Counted from the stretch's first letter, positions 12,148 to 26,100 are shown. The stretch: DNA of 64,000 bases from Metridium senile (GCA_949775045.1 OX459097.1:6961685-7025684), one strand, 5' to 3'. Numbers and translations are program-made. Notes: generated by a model not told the origin, from the letters alone.

Positions 12148-15144
12148 ATGCCTTTGGCTTGCTCTATGTGCATTTCTATTTTAATGACTCTTTCTCTGAT
12201 GAAGAATCATCTTGAGAGGTACCATAAAAATGAAAAAGATTTCCATGTGGTTTGTCAAGCCCCGGGCTGTACTAAGGGCTACAATGATTTTGAAGGCTAC
12301 AAAACACATTTGCGCAGAAAGCACCGCGACATAATGCACAAAGTAATTGATGATGGGCTACCACACGATGATCACTCGGAAGCCAACCCTGGTCTTGATA
12401 CCTGTAATGATGGCGATAATACAGAGGATATACTTTCCAGTTCAGAGGAAGCTTTAGTGGAATTACCTCAAGAACAACAACGCAACATTGCCGGCGACCA
12501 ACAATACGACGTTCTTAACGAGGACAAAGTGAAAAGATTGAACGCGGTATACTTGCTTGGAACTAAAGAAAATCACAAGCTAACGCAGAGAACGGTCGAT
12601 ACCATTGTTGTTAACACTACATCAATTGTTCAAAATTCTATTTCTCTGATGCGACAAAAATTATGGACAAGACTCGACACGGCAGGATTAGATTTTAGGG
12701 CAGTTCCGGGACTTCAAGAATTTTTCGAAGAACTCTCTAATGGTGATAATATAATAAGTAATCCTTTCCTTGGAGTCGAAACAAAATGCCAACAAAATGC
12801 TGCTTTTAAGAAAATGTTCGGATTAGTTGTAAGTTGAAGCTGTCTATTCCAAACCAGGCCAGATAACCTCAAAGTCCCCCTATTTTAACCTTTTTCCTTC
12901 TATCTTAAAGGCACCGGTACGTAGAGTTCTAGGCTTAACACATAGTCACAGAAGAAATGGCGTCAATAGAAAAGCTGTTAGGAAACCAGATGAAGTCATT
13001 GAAATTCCTTTTTTAAAGAGTTTACAGCAAATGTTGAATGATTCATCCATATTATATGAGGTATAAACATTTACAATATACTGTACCTTGCTCCTGTTAT
13101 TGTGAATAATATTAGAAATGCGAAAAGTTAAGAGTAATGCATTTGTTGTAATAGATTGTGATATTTTTGCAGGTTGAACATCCACATCAAAGAAATGATG
13201 AATTGCTAGCAGACTTCTGCGACGGTGAAGTATTTAGAAGTCATCCACTGTTTTCGGTGAATCCAACAGCACTTCAGATTTTAATGTACTACGACGAGCT
13301 CGAAATAGCCAATCCGCTGGGAAGCAAAATCTCCAAACACAAACTGGGTAGGTATTGTGGTAATATACATGGCAGACCTTTCAGCATTTGAGGTCATGAG
13401 TAATTAATTCAAAATGACGTCCCGCATTATTGGTAGTGTGTAATAATATTATGATAATTGAACTAATAATTATAAAACACAAAGGTAGGGTAATTAAGTG
13501 CATATTACGCTAAAGTGTGTTTCACGGTTTAATGAAAACCGCTCTTTTCAGATGAGTATAAATTTTGCTTTCTTTTCCTTACAGGCTTATTCTATTACAC
13601 TTTGGGAAATATTCGTCCCGAGTTCCGTTCTCAATTGAAAGCAATTCAATTATTAGCTGTTGCTAGAAGGCCTGTTATAAAAAAATATGGGATTAACACT
13701 ATGCTGGAGACGTTTATGGAGGAACTTTCTGAACTTGAACAGGTAATTAAGGTGCAACACCAAAAGTTACGCACGGGAGTAGGGAGAGGCGATTTGGCTA
13801 TTTATTTATGACCAGAATAAACGCAGGCTCAAAAGATCGAGACATTAAAATTGAAGCTTTCAATCTCGAGCCTGCAGAGCTTGCGTAGGAGACTTTATCT
13901 CCAAAATACACTCCCAAAATCCAAAATAAGCTTGTTTCTAATGAATGAATTTTAAAATACATTGGTTGCGATAATTGGTAAGTTTATATCCTTGTACAAT
14001 GTGTATAATTATGTAAACCGGACAAGTCTGTAGTAAACACTTATAAAGTGTACTAAAGTTAACTTAACCTTTATATCGATAGGACGAAGGTTACCAGTTT
14101 GAAATAAAAGGAGAGATGAAATCGTTACGTGGTACAATAGCATATTTGTCTGGAGATAACCTTGGTTCCCAGGAAGTTGGTGGATACAAGATTGGACCAG
14201 CAGCAAATCTAAAGTGTCGGGAGTGTATGGGTTTGGGCAACGATATAATAACCAAAGTACGTATACACCTATTTCAATTAACGTTGTCAATCTGAAATGG
14301 TTGATCTTAGACCGATAAGAATTGCGTGAGCTCGTTAAACTGCAAATGCACTATTATAATCGCACTTGAATATTAATGTTTACTTCTGAAATACTGTTAT
14401 CTGTAATTCAGCACCATTCAAGTGTGATTAAAACAATGTTTTGTTAGGTAAATCTGTTAGGTTCTATTACTACGGGTCACTACGGAATTCATATGTCCTT
14501 AAAACATTGTATTCATATGTCCCATAAAACATCAATCAACCAACTTCATTTTAACATCAATTTCCAATTTTTTAATAGGAATTAACTTTTTCATTCTCTC
14601 TTTTCCAGTTTCACGAAATGTACTTCACCCTGAGGACAACAAAATCTTATGATGATCAATGTACACTGATAGAAAACTCTGATGAGGACATTTCCAAAGA
14701 GTATGGAATATGTCATACATCTATTTTAAATGAATCAAGATATTTTCATGTAGTTGGCTCCCTACCTGGCGATGCAATGCATGATGTTCTTGAGGGTGTG
14801 TTACAATATGAATGTAAAGAGTTTATAAAATACATAATCAATGAAGCAAACTATGTAACTCTAGAGAATCTAAATCAGCGTATATTGGGATTTGATTATG
14901 GTTATTACAATGATAAAAACAAACCATCAGTGCTGAGTCAAAGAACAATGAATGCCGCTAGTAGAACACTCAAGCAATCAGGTAAACTAGCTGTGCCATA
15001 TTTTCTACAGTGAGATTGGTTTTGTCGAGATGCATATTATGTGTGCTTGTAGAGTGCTTTAACAATTTCGCAGTTCTGTCCTATTATCCATTTCTGACAT
15101 TTCTAATAACATTCATGCTATCTGTTATTCCTTCATTATTGAGC

Positions 15145-15236
<92 letters not shown>

Positions 15237-16918
15237 TAATATTATAATTGTTATTATGGCAAGTTTTATTTTGTGTATCATAATTACATTATTATTACTA
15301 TTATTATTAGCTTCACAGGCATGGTGTCTCGTACGATACCTACCACTGATTTTAGGAAGCAGTGTTCCCATAGAAGACGAAAAGTACAAGCTGTTCATCT
15401 TACTCCTTGAAATTGTGGAGATAATATTTTCTCCATTAACAAGCTGTAATCAAGCCAGCTATCTTCAAAGTCTAATTGAAGAGCATCATCAAAAGTTTAA
15501 AGAGCTATACCCAAATGCATCTATAATTCCTAAAATGCACTATATGGTGCACTATCCAAGGACAATAACAAGGTAGAAATTACTAAATTATTTCATTGCA
15601 TGTTTGAAAACAAGCAGCACCACCAAGAAGTGTGGGTGGTGAAATTCACAGAATTTTAAATTGCAAATACCTGCGTTCCCTTTAAAAGCTGAGTGACAAT
15701 ATTGACACTGCAATACATTGTAAAAATGACCCCAATCATTTGTTTTCATTAATTGTAGTTTTGTTTGTTTCATAATACTTCATTGATTTGCATTATGATG
15801 TGTTTTTTATTTTATACTAGACTAGGTCCAATGGTGAGATCATGGTGTATGCGCTATGAGTCAAAGCACACTTACTTCAAGCAGATTGCACTTGCACTTG
15901 GAAACTATATCAACGTTCCATATACAGTAGCAGACAGACATCAAAAGATGCAAAGTTGCCAGTTTTCTAATGTAGCAGAACAGAAGGACACCAGTTTTCT
16001 TATGAAACCACTTGAGACTGGACCAGGTACGGGAGCGGCCATTATATGTGGGGTATATATTATGGTGGGGTAGGGGGTGGGTGATTGTGAGAAGGGTTAT
16101 GGAATTTTCAAGGCTTCTGAAGGAGGTGTTACTAATTTTCCTAGGCAACTGACGGAGTGATCACAATTTTGGCAAACATCAGAAGGAAGGGTCATGAAAC
16201 CCCTACCCCACCATAAATAATGCCTATAAATATCAATAAATTTGGTATAATTGTATATAAGGTCAATGCTTGCATTGATTCATGTTAAAAGTCTCATTGG
16301 AGTTTTAAACTGAAATTATAATATTGACAATTTATTATATATTGTTACAGGGTGTCAGTGTGTGGCCATTGATGAAGGCAACAAAGAAATGCTCCAAAGA
16401 GCTGATGGTAATTTAAAAGAAGATGATTTAATTTACAAGTAAGATTTCAATATCATGAGCAATTCCACCCTCTTATTTACTTTTTATTTTTAATATGCAA
16501 GACTTTCAAATACATCATTTGATTAGTTATTTTTCTTATTATAGACAATTTTAATTATATGTCTTTTAAATTGTTATGCAGGCCTTCATGGGTTACAGTA
16601 ATCGGCACAAAATACAAAGTTGGAGCTATCATCCATATTGGAAATGATGACTACCTGCCATTATTTGGTATAATAAAAGCAATTTATGTATTAAGTTCGT
16701 CAATGGAGAGAGTTTATTTTGAGGTGGATTGCTTACACACACAAGAGTTCTCATCATTATACCGTACATATGTTGTACAGAAACTAATCCACCCTCAAGT
16801 ACAAGTAATACCACAAAAGCATTTGCACTACTTTTTGCCACTACATTTTGTTCAGCCATATGGTCAAGATGAAAACCTGCATGTGTCCCCAAAATTTGAT
16901 ATTTACAATTTTAATTAG
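12148..16918 (+). CDS. C2H2 zinc-finger, transposase-derived-like protein (10 exons)
   Basis: Exons join in frame: 12148-12828, 12911-13060, 13173-13347, 13585-13742, 14083-14256, 14609-14981, 15311-15572, 15821-16026, 16351-16438, 16582-16918, giving 867 aa. Two N-terminal C2H2 fingers are visible (C5/C8/H21/H26; C36/C41/H54/H59), then an acidic linker. Next comes a core with NPLGSK...KHKLGLFYYTLGNI, a LSGDN...GGYK...CRECM segment (~411-441), LPGDAMHDVLEG (~498-509) and LGPMVRSWCMRYE...FK. The layout (Asp, Cys cluster, D..MHD.LEG) resembles CACTA/KDZ-type DDE transposases, but calling D413 and D501/D505 catalytic is inference. Intact frame and regular introns suggest an expressed gene. No terminal repeats were found around it. 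A poly(A) signal (aataaa) is near 17113. ATG 12148 is chosen because the upstream frame has a stop. Confidence 0.75.
15145..15236. repeat. (TTA)n microsatellite, ~30 copies
   Basis: Uninterrupted TTA repeats lie in intron 6 of the C2H2 gene, about 75 bp before the acceptor at 15310/15311. The poly-Leu and poly-Asn frames across it are artefacts. Confidence 0.95.
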
Positions 16919-17452
16919 TGGATATTTATTTGGTATTGTAGAATATTTGTGTATACCAATGATAAGGTAGTCTAAATCGAAACCATATATTCTGTATAGA
17001 TGAATGTAATAAGTTCAAGTTCATGACTTGCTATGAATGCAATATAATTCCTTAAAGCATAATAGTAATATATGCCATAATCAAAACTATGTATGTATCA
17101 TCCTCTTTTTAAATAAATGGAGATAATTTGTTTCTTAAATAAATAAAATATTAATTGAAATCTTTTGTCTTGTCATTGTATAGCTATATGGTTCTATATT
17201 TCATAGCAGTTATAATTCCTCTTCTACAATCTTCTTCCTACTAACAGTCAACTCTGTGCCACACATGTGGTTACTAGAGTGCAAACACTTGAAGGAGGAC
17301 TTAGACCAAAATTGTCATTGTGTTTGGTCCAAGTGCCCCTTTAAAGTATGAAATAGTACTGATTAAGTAGCACAATAACACTCATTGAACGGTATTTAAT
17401 AGAAAACAAAGGAATTTGCATGATTTAGAAGGATAGATTTAGTACTAAATAT

Positions 17453-19230
17453 GAAATCGGTTATAGAGGTGTTTTCTGTATGGTACTGACCTGCCGGTAC
17501 AGAAAATCAACTCTATTTGGTCATTGGCCCCGCCCGGCACCTGTCATCGTCAAAAAGCTGTCACTGACAACATCAGTAAAGATGCAGTTGTATGATATAA
17601 AAATGACATTTTCTGAAAGCTTTCACTCTGTACAACTGAATTCTGTTCACACAATTCATTTATTCAAAATAGTTTAGAAGTTATTGAGAGTTTAGTGTCT
17701 TGAATGCAGGAAAATGAGAAAAATGAAAATGGGAATGGAAATCTTCAAGTGAAATGAAAAAAAATACACCGGTCCCCTTTCACTACTTGATAGGTGTACT
17801 AAAATAAGCTTATTGACATTTTCAGTTGACATACAGAAGCTGAAAACTGGAAAAACTTTTCAGTGCAAATTCATCCAAAAAGAGATAGTTTTGAGTTAAA
17901 ATGTGACATTGAGCCCCAAAATTGCTTTTTGTGATATTTCATCAGAAAAACATCTGAAATCGGTTATAGAGGTGTTTTCTGTATGGTACTGACCTGCCGG
18001 TACTGAAAATCAACTCTATTTGGTCATTGGCCCCGCCCGGCACCTGTCATCGTCAAAAAGCTGTCACTGACAACATCAGTAAAGATGCAGTTGTATGATA
18101 TAAAAATGACATTTTCTGAAAGCTCTCACTCTGTACAACTGAATTCTGTTCACACAATTCATTTATTCAAAATAGTTTAGAAGTTATTGAGAGTTTAGTG
18201 TCTTGAATGCAGGAAAATGAGAAAAATGAAAATGGGAATGGAAATTTTCAAGTGAAATGAAACAAAATATACCGGTCCCCTTTCACTACTTGATAGGTGT
18301 ACTAAAATAAGCTTATTGACATTTTCAGTTGACATACAGAAGCTGAAAACTGGAAAAACTTTTCAGTGCAAATTCATCCAAAAAGAGATAGTTTTGAGTT
18401 AAAATGTGACATTGAGCCCCAAAATTGCTTTTTGTGATATTTCATCAGAAAAACATCTGAAATCGGTTATAGAGGTGTTTTCTGTATGGTACTGACCTGC
18501 CGGTACTGAAAATCAACTCTATTTGGTCATTGGCCCCGCCCGGCACCTGTCATCGTCAAAAAGCTGTCACTGACAACATCAGTAAAGATGCAGTTGTATG
18601 ATATAAAAATGACATTTTCTGAAAGCTCTCACTCTGTACAACTGAATTCTGTTCACACAATTCATTTATTCAAAATAGTTTAGAAGTTATTGAGAGTTTA
18701 GTGTCTTGAATGCAGGAAAATGAGAAAAATGAAAATGGGAATGGAAATTTTCAAGTGAAATGAAACAAAATATACCGGTCCCCTTTCACTACTTGATAGG
18801 TGTACTAAAATAAGCTTATTGACATTTTCAGTTGACATACAGAAGCTGAAAACTGGAAAAACTTTTCAGTGCAAATTCATCCAAAAAGAGATAGTTTTGA
18901 GTTAAAATGTGACATTGAGCCCCAAAATTGCTTTTTGTGATATTTCATCAGAAAAACATCTGAAATCGGTTATAGAGGTGTTTTCTGTATGGTACTGACC
19001 TGCCGATACTGAAAATCAACTCTATTTGGTCATTGGCCCCGCCCGGCACCTGTCATCGTCAAAAAGCTGTCACTGACAACATCAGTAAAGATGCAGTTGT
19101 ATGATATAAAAATGACATTTTCTGAAAGCTCTCACTCTGTACAACTGAATTCTGTTCACACAATTCATTTATTCAAAATAGTTTAGAAGTTATTGACAAT
19201 TTAGTATTTTAGACATACAGAAGCTGAAAA
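17453..19230. repeat. Satellite, ~503-bp unit, ~3.4 copies
   Basis: The unit starts gaaatcggttatagaggtgt and recurs at 17453, 17957, 18459 and 18962 (periods 504, 502, 503). Copies are more than 95 percent identical by eye. The last is truncated near 19190 and joined to a rearranged remnant (acatacagaagctgaaaact) to about 19230. Short open frames inside are not conserved as proteins. Confidence 0.95.
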
Positions 19231-19339
19231 CTGGAAATATTGCATGAATGACACTATTTCTGTATGAATTACTAAATACTCTGGGCATACTTCAAGTATG
19301 ATCATTCATCTGCAATACTGAATATTTGACTTTTTAGCA

Positions 19340-19980
19340 AATTTAACCACCGCTAGGACCAAATCAGTAGATTCTGTAGTACCAAAATGGCTACTTAAAG
19401 CTAAAATAGCCCCTTGAGTCAATTTGGCTACCATAAGGGCCAAATCAGCCCCATATTCTGTAGTACCAAAATGGCTACTTAAAGCTAAAATAGCACCTTG
19501 AGTCAATTTGGCAACTACTAGGACCAAATCAGCCCTATATTCTGTAGTACTAAAATAGCTCCTTAGAGCTAAAATAGCCCCTTGAGTCAATTTGGCTACC
19601 ATAAGGGCCAAATCAGCCCTATATTCTGTAGTACCAAAATGGCTCTTTAAAGCTAAAATGGCCCCTTGAGTCAATTTGGCCACCTGACTAGGACTAAATC
19701 AGCCCTATATTCTGTAGTACCAAAATGGCTCCTTAAAGCTAAAATAGCCCCTTGAGTCAATTTGGCTACCATGAGGGCCAAATCAGCCCTATATATTATA
19801 GTACCAAAATGGCTCCTTAAAGCTAAAATAGCCCATTGAGTCAATTTGGCTACTATAAGGGCCAAATCAGCCCTATATTCTGTAGTACCAAAATGGCTCC
19901 ACAAAGCTAAAATAGCCCCTTGGACTATTTTGGCTACCATGAGGGCCAAAAGAGTACTTAGCAAAATTAGCACTTAGAAG
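19340..19980. repeat. 84-bp minisatellite, ~7.5 copies
   Basis: The repeat unit (ccaaatcagccctatattct...) is 84 bp long, so minus-strand frames stay open through several copies as a 28-residue repeat (KLTQGAILAL...FGTTEY). An indel near 19683 shifts the frame and there is no start/stop or splice context for a gene. Degenerate copies extend to about 20110. Confidence 0.9.
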
Positions 19981-20525
19981 GCATAATAGCAATTATTTAT
20001 ATTTTGGCCTGTTGTAAATCCAAAATAGCACTAATTTAAAGGTGCTAAAACAGCTTTTTGTGGGGGCCAAAATGGCACTTTTAGCCATTTCAGCCCTACT
20101 CTGGGCCAAAACAGCACTAGTTTTAAAAAGCCAAAACAGCTCTGTGGTGCCATAACGGCTCCAGCAAATTAACTGTGTGTGAAAGAGCAATCATTCGTTT
20201 GACCAGTTTTTTATGGATGTGGAAAATCAGGATTTCGAACAATTTTAAGCTTGTATTCAGGAGAAAGATATGAGCTTCTACTGAGAAACACCTGCAGATC
20301 GGTTAACAACACTATAACAGTAACACGAATCTTTGAAGCATGAACACTCACAATATTCAAATGTATTCGCATTTTTTGTAGCCAAACATAACTGATTAAT
20401 ATAAATAGACATTTTTAATCAATTCTGTTCAAGTTGATTTGGTCAATAATTGTCCCATTTTTTGGAAGTTCAAAAGGGATAAATGGTGAATGCTGCTGTT
20501 TTTTTTCTTTAGATAATAACATGTA

Positions 20526-20711
20526 CAATGGAACCCCGTTAATCCGGCCACCGAAGGGACAGCCCAAAGTGGCCGTATTAACGGGGTGGCCGTATTAAGC
20601 GGGAAAATTTTGTAGAAAATGTATGGGCATGCATTTCGTCGGGACGTAAAAAACTGGCCGCAATAACGCAATAACGTATTAAGCGGGTGGCCGTAAGGCG
20701 GGGTTCCACTG
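20526..20711. mobile_element. Tc1/pogo-like MITE, TA target duplication
   Basis: The termini caatggaaccccg...cggggttccactg form the inverted repeat, flanked by TA on both sides (20524-20525, 20712-20713). The interior carries ggccgtattaacggggtggc motifs. A second, opposite-orientation copy lies at 30933-31122. Confidence 0.85.
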
Positions 20712-21535
20712 TATTGAATATTCTCGGTTTTCATTGACGTCATCAAAACTATTTTAGGCCGTTTCAGAGATGTCAACATAATAAAAGTACCCTCATGTGA
20801 AAGAGTGAGTAAAACTATGACATTTTGCAAAAAATCAAGTCAAACCGAGTTTTTGCTGTCAAGCTATAAGCAATTTCATATGTTATTTTTTTTTGGTGAG
20901 AATGTATGGAGCCGCCATATACATGTTGATGGTGTACACAACCAACATGGCGGACAAAAGTTCAGGCGTCAAAATTACAATTTTACTCAAACCAAAACGC
21001 TTTAGAGGTGAAAAGTTTAACAAGCAATTTCGTTTATGTACCAGACAAAAAAGGTGACATTTGTGGCTAATTTACATCTTTTTTACGGCTCTAGAAAACG
21101 CGTGACAGTGTTGCGTGACGTGAATTTCGATTCCAATATCTCGAGATCGAAACAACAAAAAAACATTTAGGAATAATATCTTTCAAATACATCTAAAAAA
21201 TATTAAAGGACCAGATTTCTGGGATTTATAGTTTAGATTTTAGCGTTTTGATGATGTCACATGAAAACCCGGCAGCTATTTTTATGCATATACCTACAGG
21301 GCATGTAAACATTTGACTCAAGACAAAATACTAACTTGTACGTAAATATATCCTGTCAACCATGCACCCAATATTACTGCAACTGTCGGTTTTCTCACGC
21401 GCTGATTGGTCGACAGCTGTGGCAAATAGGAAGCCATGGCAACAAATGACGTCAATAAGCGCATCGAGACCGAATGCCAATATCGCCGCCACTTAACTAT
21501 CAAATTTTTTAATTCATATTTTGATTAGCCTCCTA

Positions 21536-21606
21536 TGCAGGCGCTCCTTTGTATCCTACGTATTGCGTGACGATACAAATTAAAGGAGCGGCTGCATAGG
21601 AGGCTA
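21536..21606. repeat. Foldback element
   Basis: tagcctcctatgcaggcgct at 21536 pairs with agcggctgcataggaggcta ending at 21606. It is related in its ends to the TAGCCTCC elements at 24200 and 33883. Confidence 0.75.
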
Positions 21607-22869
21607 TATTTTTATTGACTACTACATAAAAAGGTAAAAAGACTGAGAGAAAAATACTAAATTCTTGATAAGTTATGAGAATTTCAAAGCATGGTTTTAT
21701 ACCAGCTCTTACCTCGAAGTATTAGTTGATCCATCTTGTAGGGTAAATAGAGTTTATTATTATTAGTATTATTATTTAAGTGTGAAAAACACCACAACGA
21801 GGCTAGCAAGGAAACAGTTCACTGAGCACATACGTACAAATCTCTGTAATTTTTATTCCAAATATATTCATAGTAATAAAACTTTCCAAATTTAATTTTT
21901 CTGATTGCTCTTTCTGATGGTGGTGCTTGTTTGTTAAGATTGTCTTTTTTAGGAGGCTAGTCTATAACAATATCGTGATAAAGATATACCACGCTAAACA
22001 ATCCGAAACATAAGTAGGTTTATTTGTACATTTATATACTTAACAAAACAGACCAAAATGGCGTCGAAACGTAGTACACAAACATTACACAGTGAGTCTG
22101 AAAGCCCATTCAATGGATCAACAATAATGTATATTTGTTTTTGAGTTGATCGTATTGTTTTATAACCCGATGAATGTCCTTTTAGCAAAAGATTGTTCCA
22201 AAATGTTGGAAAATTGCCAACCTCTTCATTAAGAAAGGCCAATACTAAGGGCCGAGTTATGCAGAACAAGTATGATTCCATGAAATAAAATCGTTTTCTA
22301 CGACTTTGTAGTCACATACATATACACCATTTCCGAGAAACTTGGTCACCCGTAGAGTGAAAAGCATACAAGCTAGTATCGCAGGGAACCATGGGTAGCC
22401 TATGTACATTTTATTAGGACACAGGGATTTCATGGCCACATTGCTACACTTGTAAATCTGTTATTGAGAAATGTCCATTTTGACTTATCAAACAACAAGA
22501 AAGGCGTTCCAAATGCACATTCAGTTTCTGAATTGATCCCACCCAAAAGCGAAGGGAGAGGGCCCTGGAAACGGGGTTGAATTGATCCATGATCCTTTGC
22601 GCCACTAGCTTGTTTGCTTTTCGACGTGTGACAAAATTTCTCGGAAAGGGTGTATAACTGACAATTTCTGTTAATTTAGTTTGAATTAAGTCTACTGTGT
22701 TTTACAACACTTGCACAAAATGTTCCCGATTGCAAATGTTGCTTGGACATTTTCAAAATTACTACTATGAATCCATAACCTGTATTTTCTTGAAATGAAT
22801 AGTTTTTGAAGAACGAACTTAAAACAATTTTCTAATCTGGACTGTCACTGTATAATTGTTCCCTGCCGT

Positions 22870-23150
22870 AAAGAACACACTTTTCCTGGACACTGCTAGT
22901 CCCGGCCCTGTCATTCGATGAGTGTCCTATGGTCGGCCCCTAACGTGTAACAGAAGCTATATATGAGAAGTCACTGTCATTCGATGAGTGTCCTAGTCTG
23001 ATTGTACAACATGAACACACTTTTCCTAGTCCCGGCCCTGTCATTCGATGAGTGTCCTAGTCTGATTGCAAAACATGGTCACACTTTTCCTAGTCCCTGT
23101 CATTCGATGAGTGTCCTACTCTGATTGCAAAACATGGGCAAACTTTTCCT
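22870..23150. repeat. Degenerate ~60-75-bp tandem repeats
   Basis: cctgtcattcgatgagtgtc recurs at about 22908, 22973, 23037 and 23095, each followed by cctagtctgattg-type sequence and cacacttttcctagtccc. The array abuts, and partly overlaps, the 3' end of EXD3. Confidence 0.75.
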
Positions 23151-26100
23151 GAACTTTTTCAAAATGGGATCCTTCCCAAAATATTTTACCACACGACGCA
23201 CAACAGTAGAAAATATCAATCTTTCGTTTCCAAACGTCCTCATTTAAAAGTCCAAGCTTTAGTGGCACGCCAGTTTCTCTGAGTGTGAGAGAATGGTAGT
23301 CTATTGGGGTATTACCAGGAAGAGTGGTGTTATACAGAAGGTCTGGGTTCTTCATGATTTGGTATGCTAACTTTATGTGGTTAAACTTGACTTGGATATA
23401 TCTGTTTCCATTGCATATCTACGAACAATTACGAGCGATGGTTAGATATCTTGGACTAACATACAATCTCTGGCAGTAGAGCAGATTTCGTATCACTATG
23501 AAAGGATCACGGAACGAACGCGGCCAAGGCACGGCACGGCAAGGCACAATTAAAATTCTAGAAACATCATGGTCGCGGCAAGGCACGCACACGGCACTGA
23601 TTATTTCACGGTCACACGAAATCTGCTCTATTTCAGCATTCCCTCCATCCCCTTGTAACTTTCTCGTGATTGTAAGCTGCATGGCTGCAAAGTGCGCCTC
23701 AGTAAGAATTTCGTATGCATGACAAATTGTGAAGCGCAATAGACCTCTTTACCTCCATATGCAAATTTCCCATTTCAGACCATGTGTCATTCCTTTGAGA
23801 ATTGTTCTTTTATTATGAACATGTTATATCATTTACATGTGAAAGAAACAATTCCCAAGGGAGCATCACGTGATTCGAAATGGGACAACAAACAAGAAAG
23901 GTAAAGAGGTCTAGTCGATGTGTGCGAAATGTGCCATACATTAAGCCCATATTACACCATGTGACTCACCTGGCAACGGCTGAATATATCACGTGATGTG
24001 ACTTTCACGTTGAAATGACGAAATATTACTGATACTTGGTCCTTGACAGTTCCAGCAGGAATACACAAACACATCCCTTCAGGAACTTGAGAGCGAAGCT
24101 GAAAAAAGATTCTGAATTCAGTAATGAACAAGTGAATAGTTGGAATGGGAGTATTGCGCGTGCTACAATAATATATTTTGTCATTTGTATGGTATGTGCT
24201 AGCCTCCTTCGCAGGCATCTCTTATATCTCTTTTCATCGGGCTTCCTGTGGTGAGGGAAAAAACGAGCGGGGGAGGGGGAGAGGCAAAGAGAAAGAAGAA
24301 CCTTTTTCTCGCCTAACTAGCATCTAGTCCCAATCTAGTAGCAGCACAGGAAACCCAAATCCAAATTAGATCACAGAGATGCCTGTGGAGGAGGCTAGGT
24401 ATGTGTCAGACAAGGAATCAAGGGCTGAAATAAAAAAAAAAACACCTGTGAGGAGTTTATGGCGATAAAAATATTTTGCCATCAAATGTTTTGGAAAGCT
24501 AACGCTACTAATGCTTCTTTTTTCGTGTCAACAGCCACAAGCACTAGAAATCATTATAATAATAGTTACAGTATGGCCACATTTAATGTATTCGCATACT
24601 TCTATGCACGGGAGTACTTTACACAGACACATTTGATGTGAAGTTGTCTGATTTTACCGAATGAGGCGTGTAAAAACTCGTTTCGCAGTATAAAGTCCGT
24701 GCATAGAAGTATGTGAATATATTAAAAGTGGTCATACTTTTGCGCGTCGCGCTGTAAGACTTACAGAGTAATAAGGAGTTCCGCTTGTCAAAAGAATCCT
24801 GTTTTCTTGTTTGGCTATCTGCATAAAGAGCAAAACTAACAGATTTAAAACGCTGCTAAATATAATTCTGATTAGACTTAGTTATATGACAATAAACATG
24901 TTGTGACAACAATGGCGATAATAATGATGATGATGATGATGATGATATTGATGATGATTTGATGATGATGATTACAACAATGGCGATAATAATGATGATG
25001 ATGATGATATTATGATATTGATGATGATGATGATTAAAACAATGGCGATATTAAATGATGATGATCATGATATAATGATATTGATGATGATGATGATCAG
25101 ATGATGATCACAGGATGACGATGATGATGATGAAGTTGATGATGATAGTGGTGTTGATTGTATTGGTGGCAATAGAGGTAGTGTTAGTGCATGGTGGTGA
25201 TCATAGTAGCTAAAAATAAAATTGCCGCGCAAACATGATCACGTTATAAAATGAAATCTCTAAAATATAGAAATTCAACCTACTTTGGCTGCTTCTTCAT
25301 GGCTTGTACCGGTACTCAGTATATGGACATCTACACCACAGCATCTCAGGTTCCTTCCCAGTCCTTGAAGCATGGTATCAACAACGAGCGAAAGTTGTTG
25401 AGGAGAGATTGGGTTATCAGTGTTGATAGGTGTAGACAATTCCTGAAAATACAGAAACCAAAAAAAAAAATATATATAAAGTAAATAGAGCAAAAGTGCA
25501 ATGTCAATGAAAGATAATCAAATTGGTATTGTGTATTTTTTCTAATTTAGTGACTATTATTTACTATCAAAGACAAGTAAAGTTGTAATGAGGAATTGTT
25601 TTCTCTTGTATTTGATGTTTCTGGTTGACTGATACTGACTAAATAGAAACTATTAGAGTACAAACAGTAAAAACGTGCAACATAAATAGTACTAAATAGT
25701 GATATTTTATGCTAATTCTATTGTTTTCTATTGTTTAATTAGCACTATTTAGTACTAATTAGTACTAGTTGTTTCACGGGTATAGAGTGAAGTCATTTAA
25801 CCCGTGATATTAGACTAATACACCTTAGCAGTCTCTAATTCCATTGTTTTCTTTTGTGTCTATTTGACTATTACACTTTAGCAAGCAATTTCTATTTCAC
25901 GGGTTAAATGCCACTCTAGTTAGTAACTATTGTGTTTTTATTTCATGGTTTTAGTGGTTTTTTTTTTGCTCTAACAAGAGAAGACAAAAAGAAGATCAAA
26001 ACTTAAGAATAATGACAGGCGATTCTGTCAGATTCTGCAGTACCTGCCCAAGTGATCCAGGCTTTGGGTGTTTATTACGAGCGGCACTCCTGAAAAAACA

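Larger units (their letters stand above)
19981..23115. other. Gene-free region downstream of EXD3
   Basis: No exon could be supported. It holds a Tigger-like MITE (20526-20711), a short foldback (21536-21606) and degenerate tandem repeats (22870-23115). Open frames here are short, unspliced and without recognisable motifs. Confidence 0.5.

Noticed and set aside
15010..15576. 188-residue frame with a long poly-Leu run
   Set aside because: Produced by the (TTA)n microsatellite; only the part after 15311 is a true exon of the C2H2 gene.
21994..22281. 95-residue minus-strand frame downstream of EXD3
   Set aside because: No recognisable domain, no splice partners, and AT-rich codon use without coding bias.
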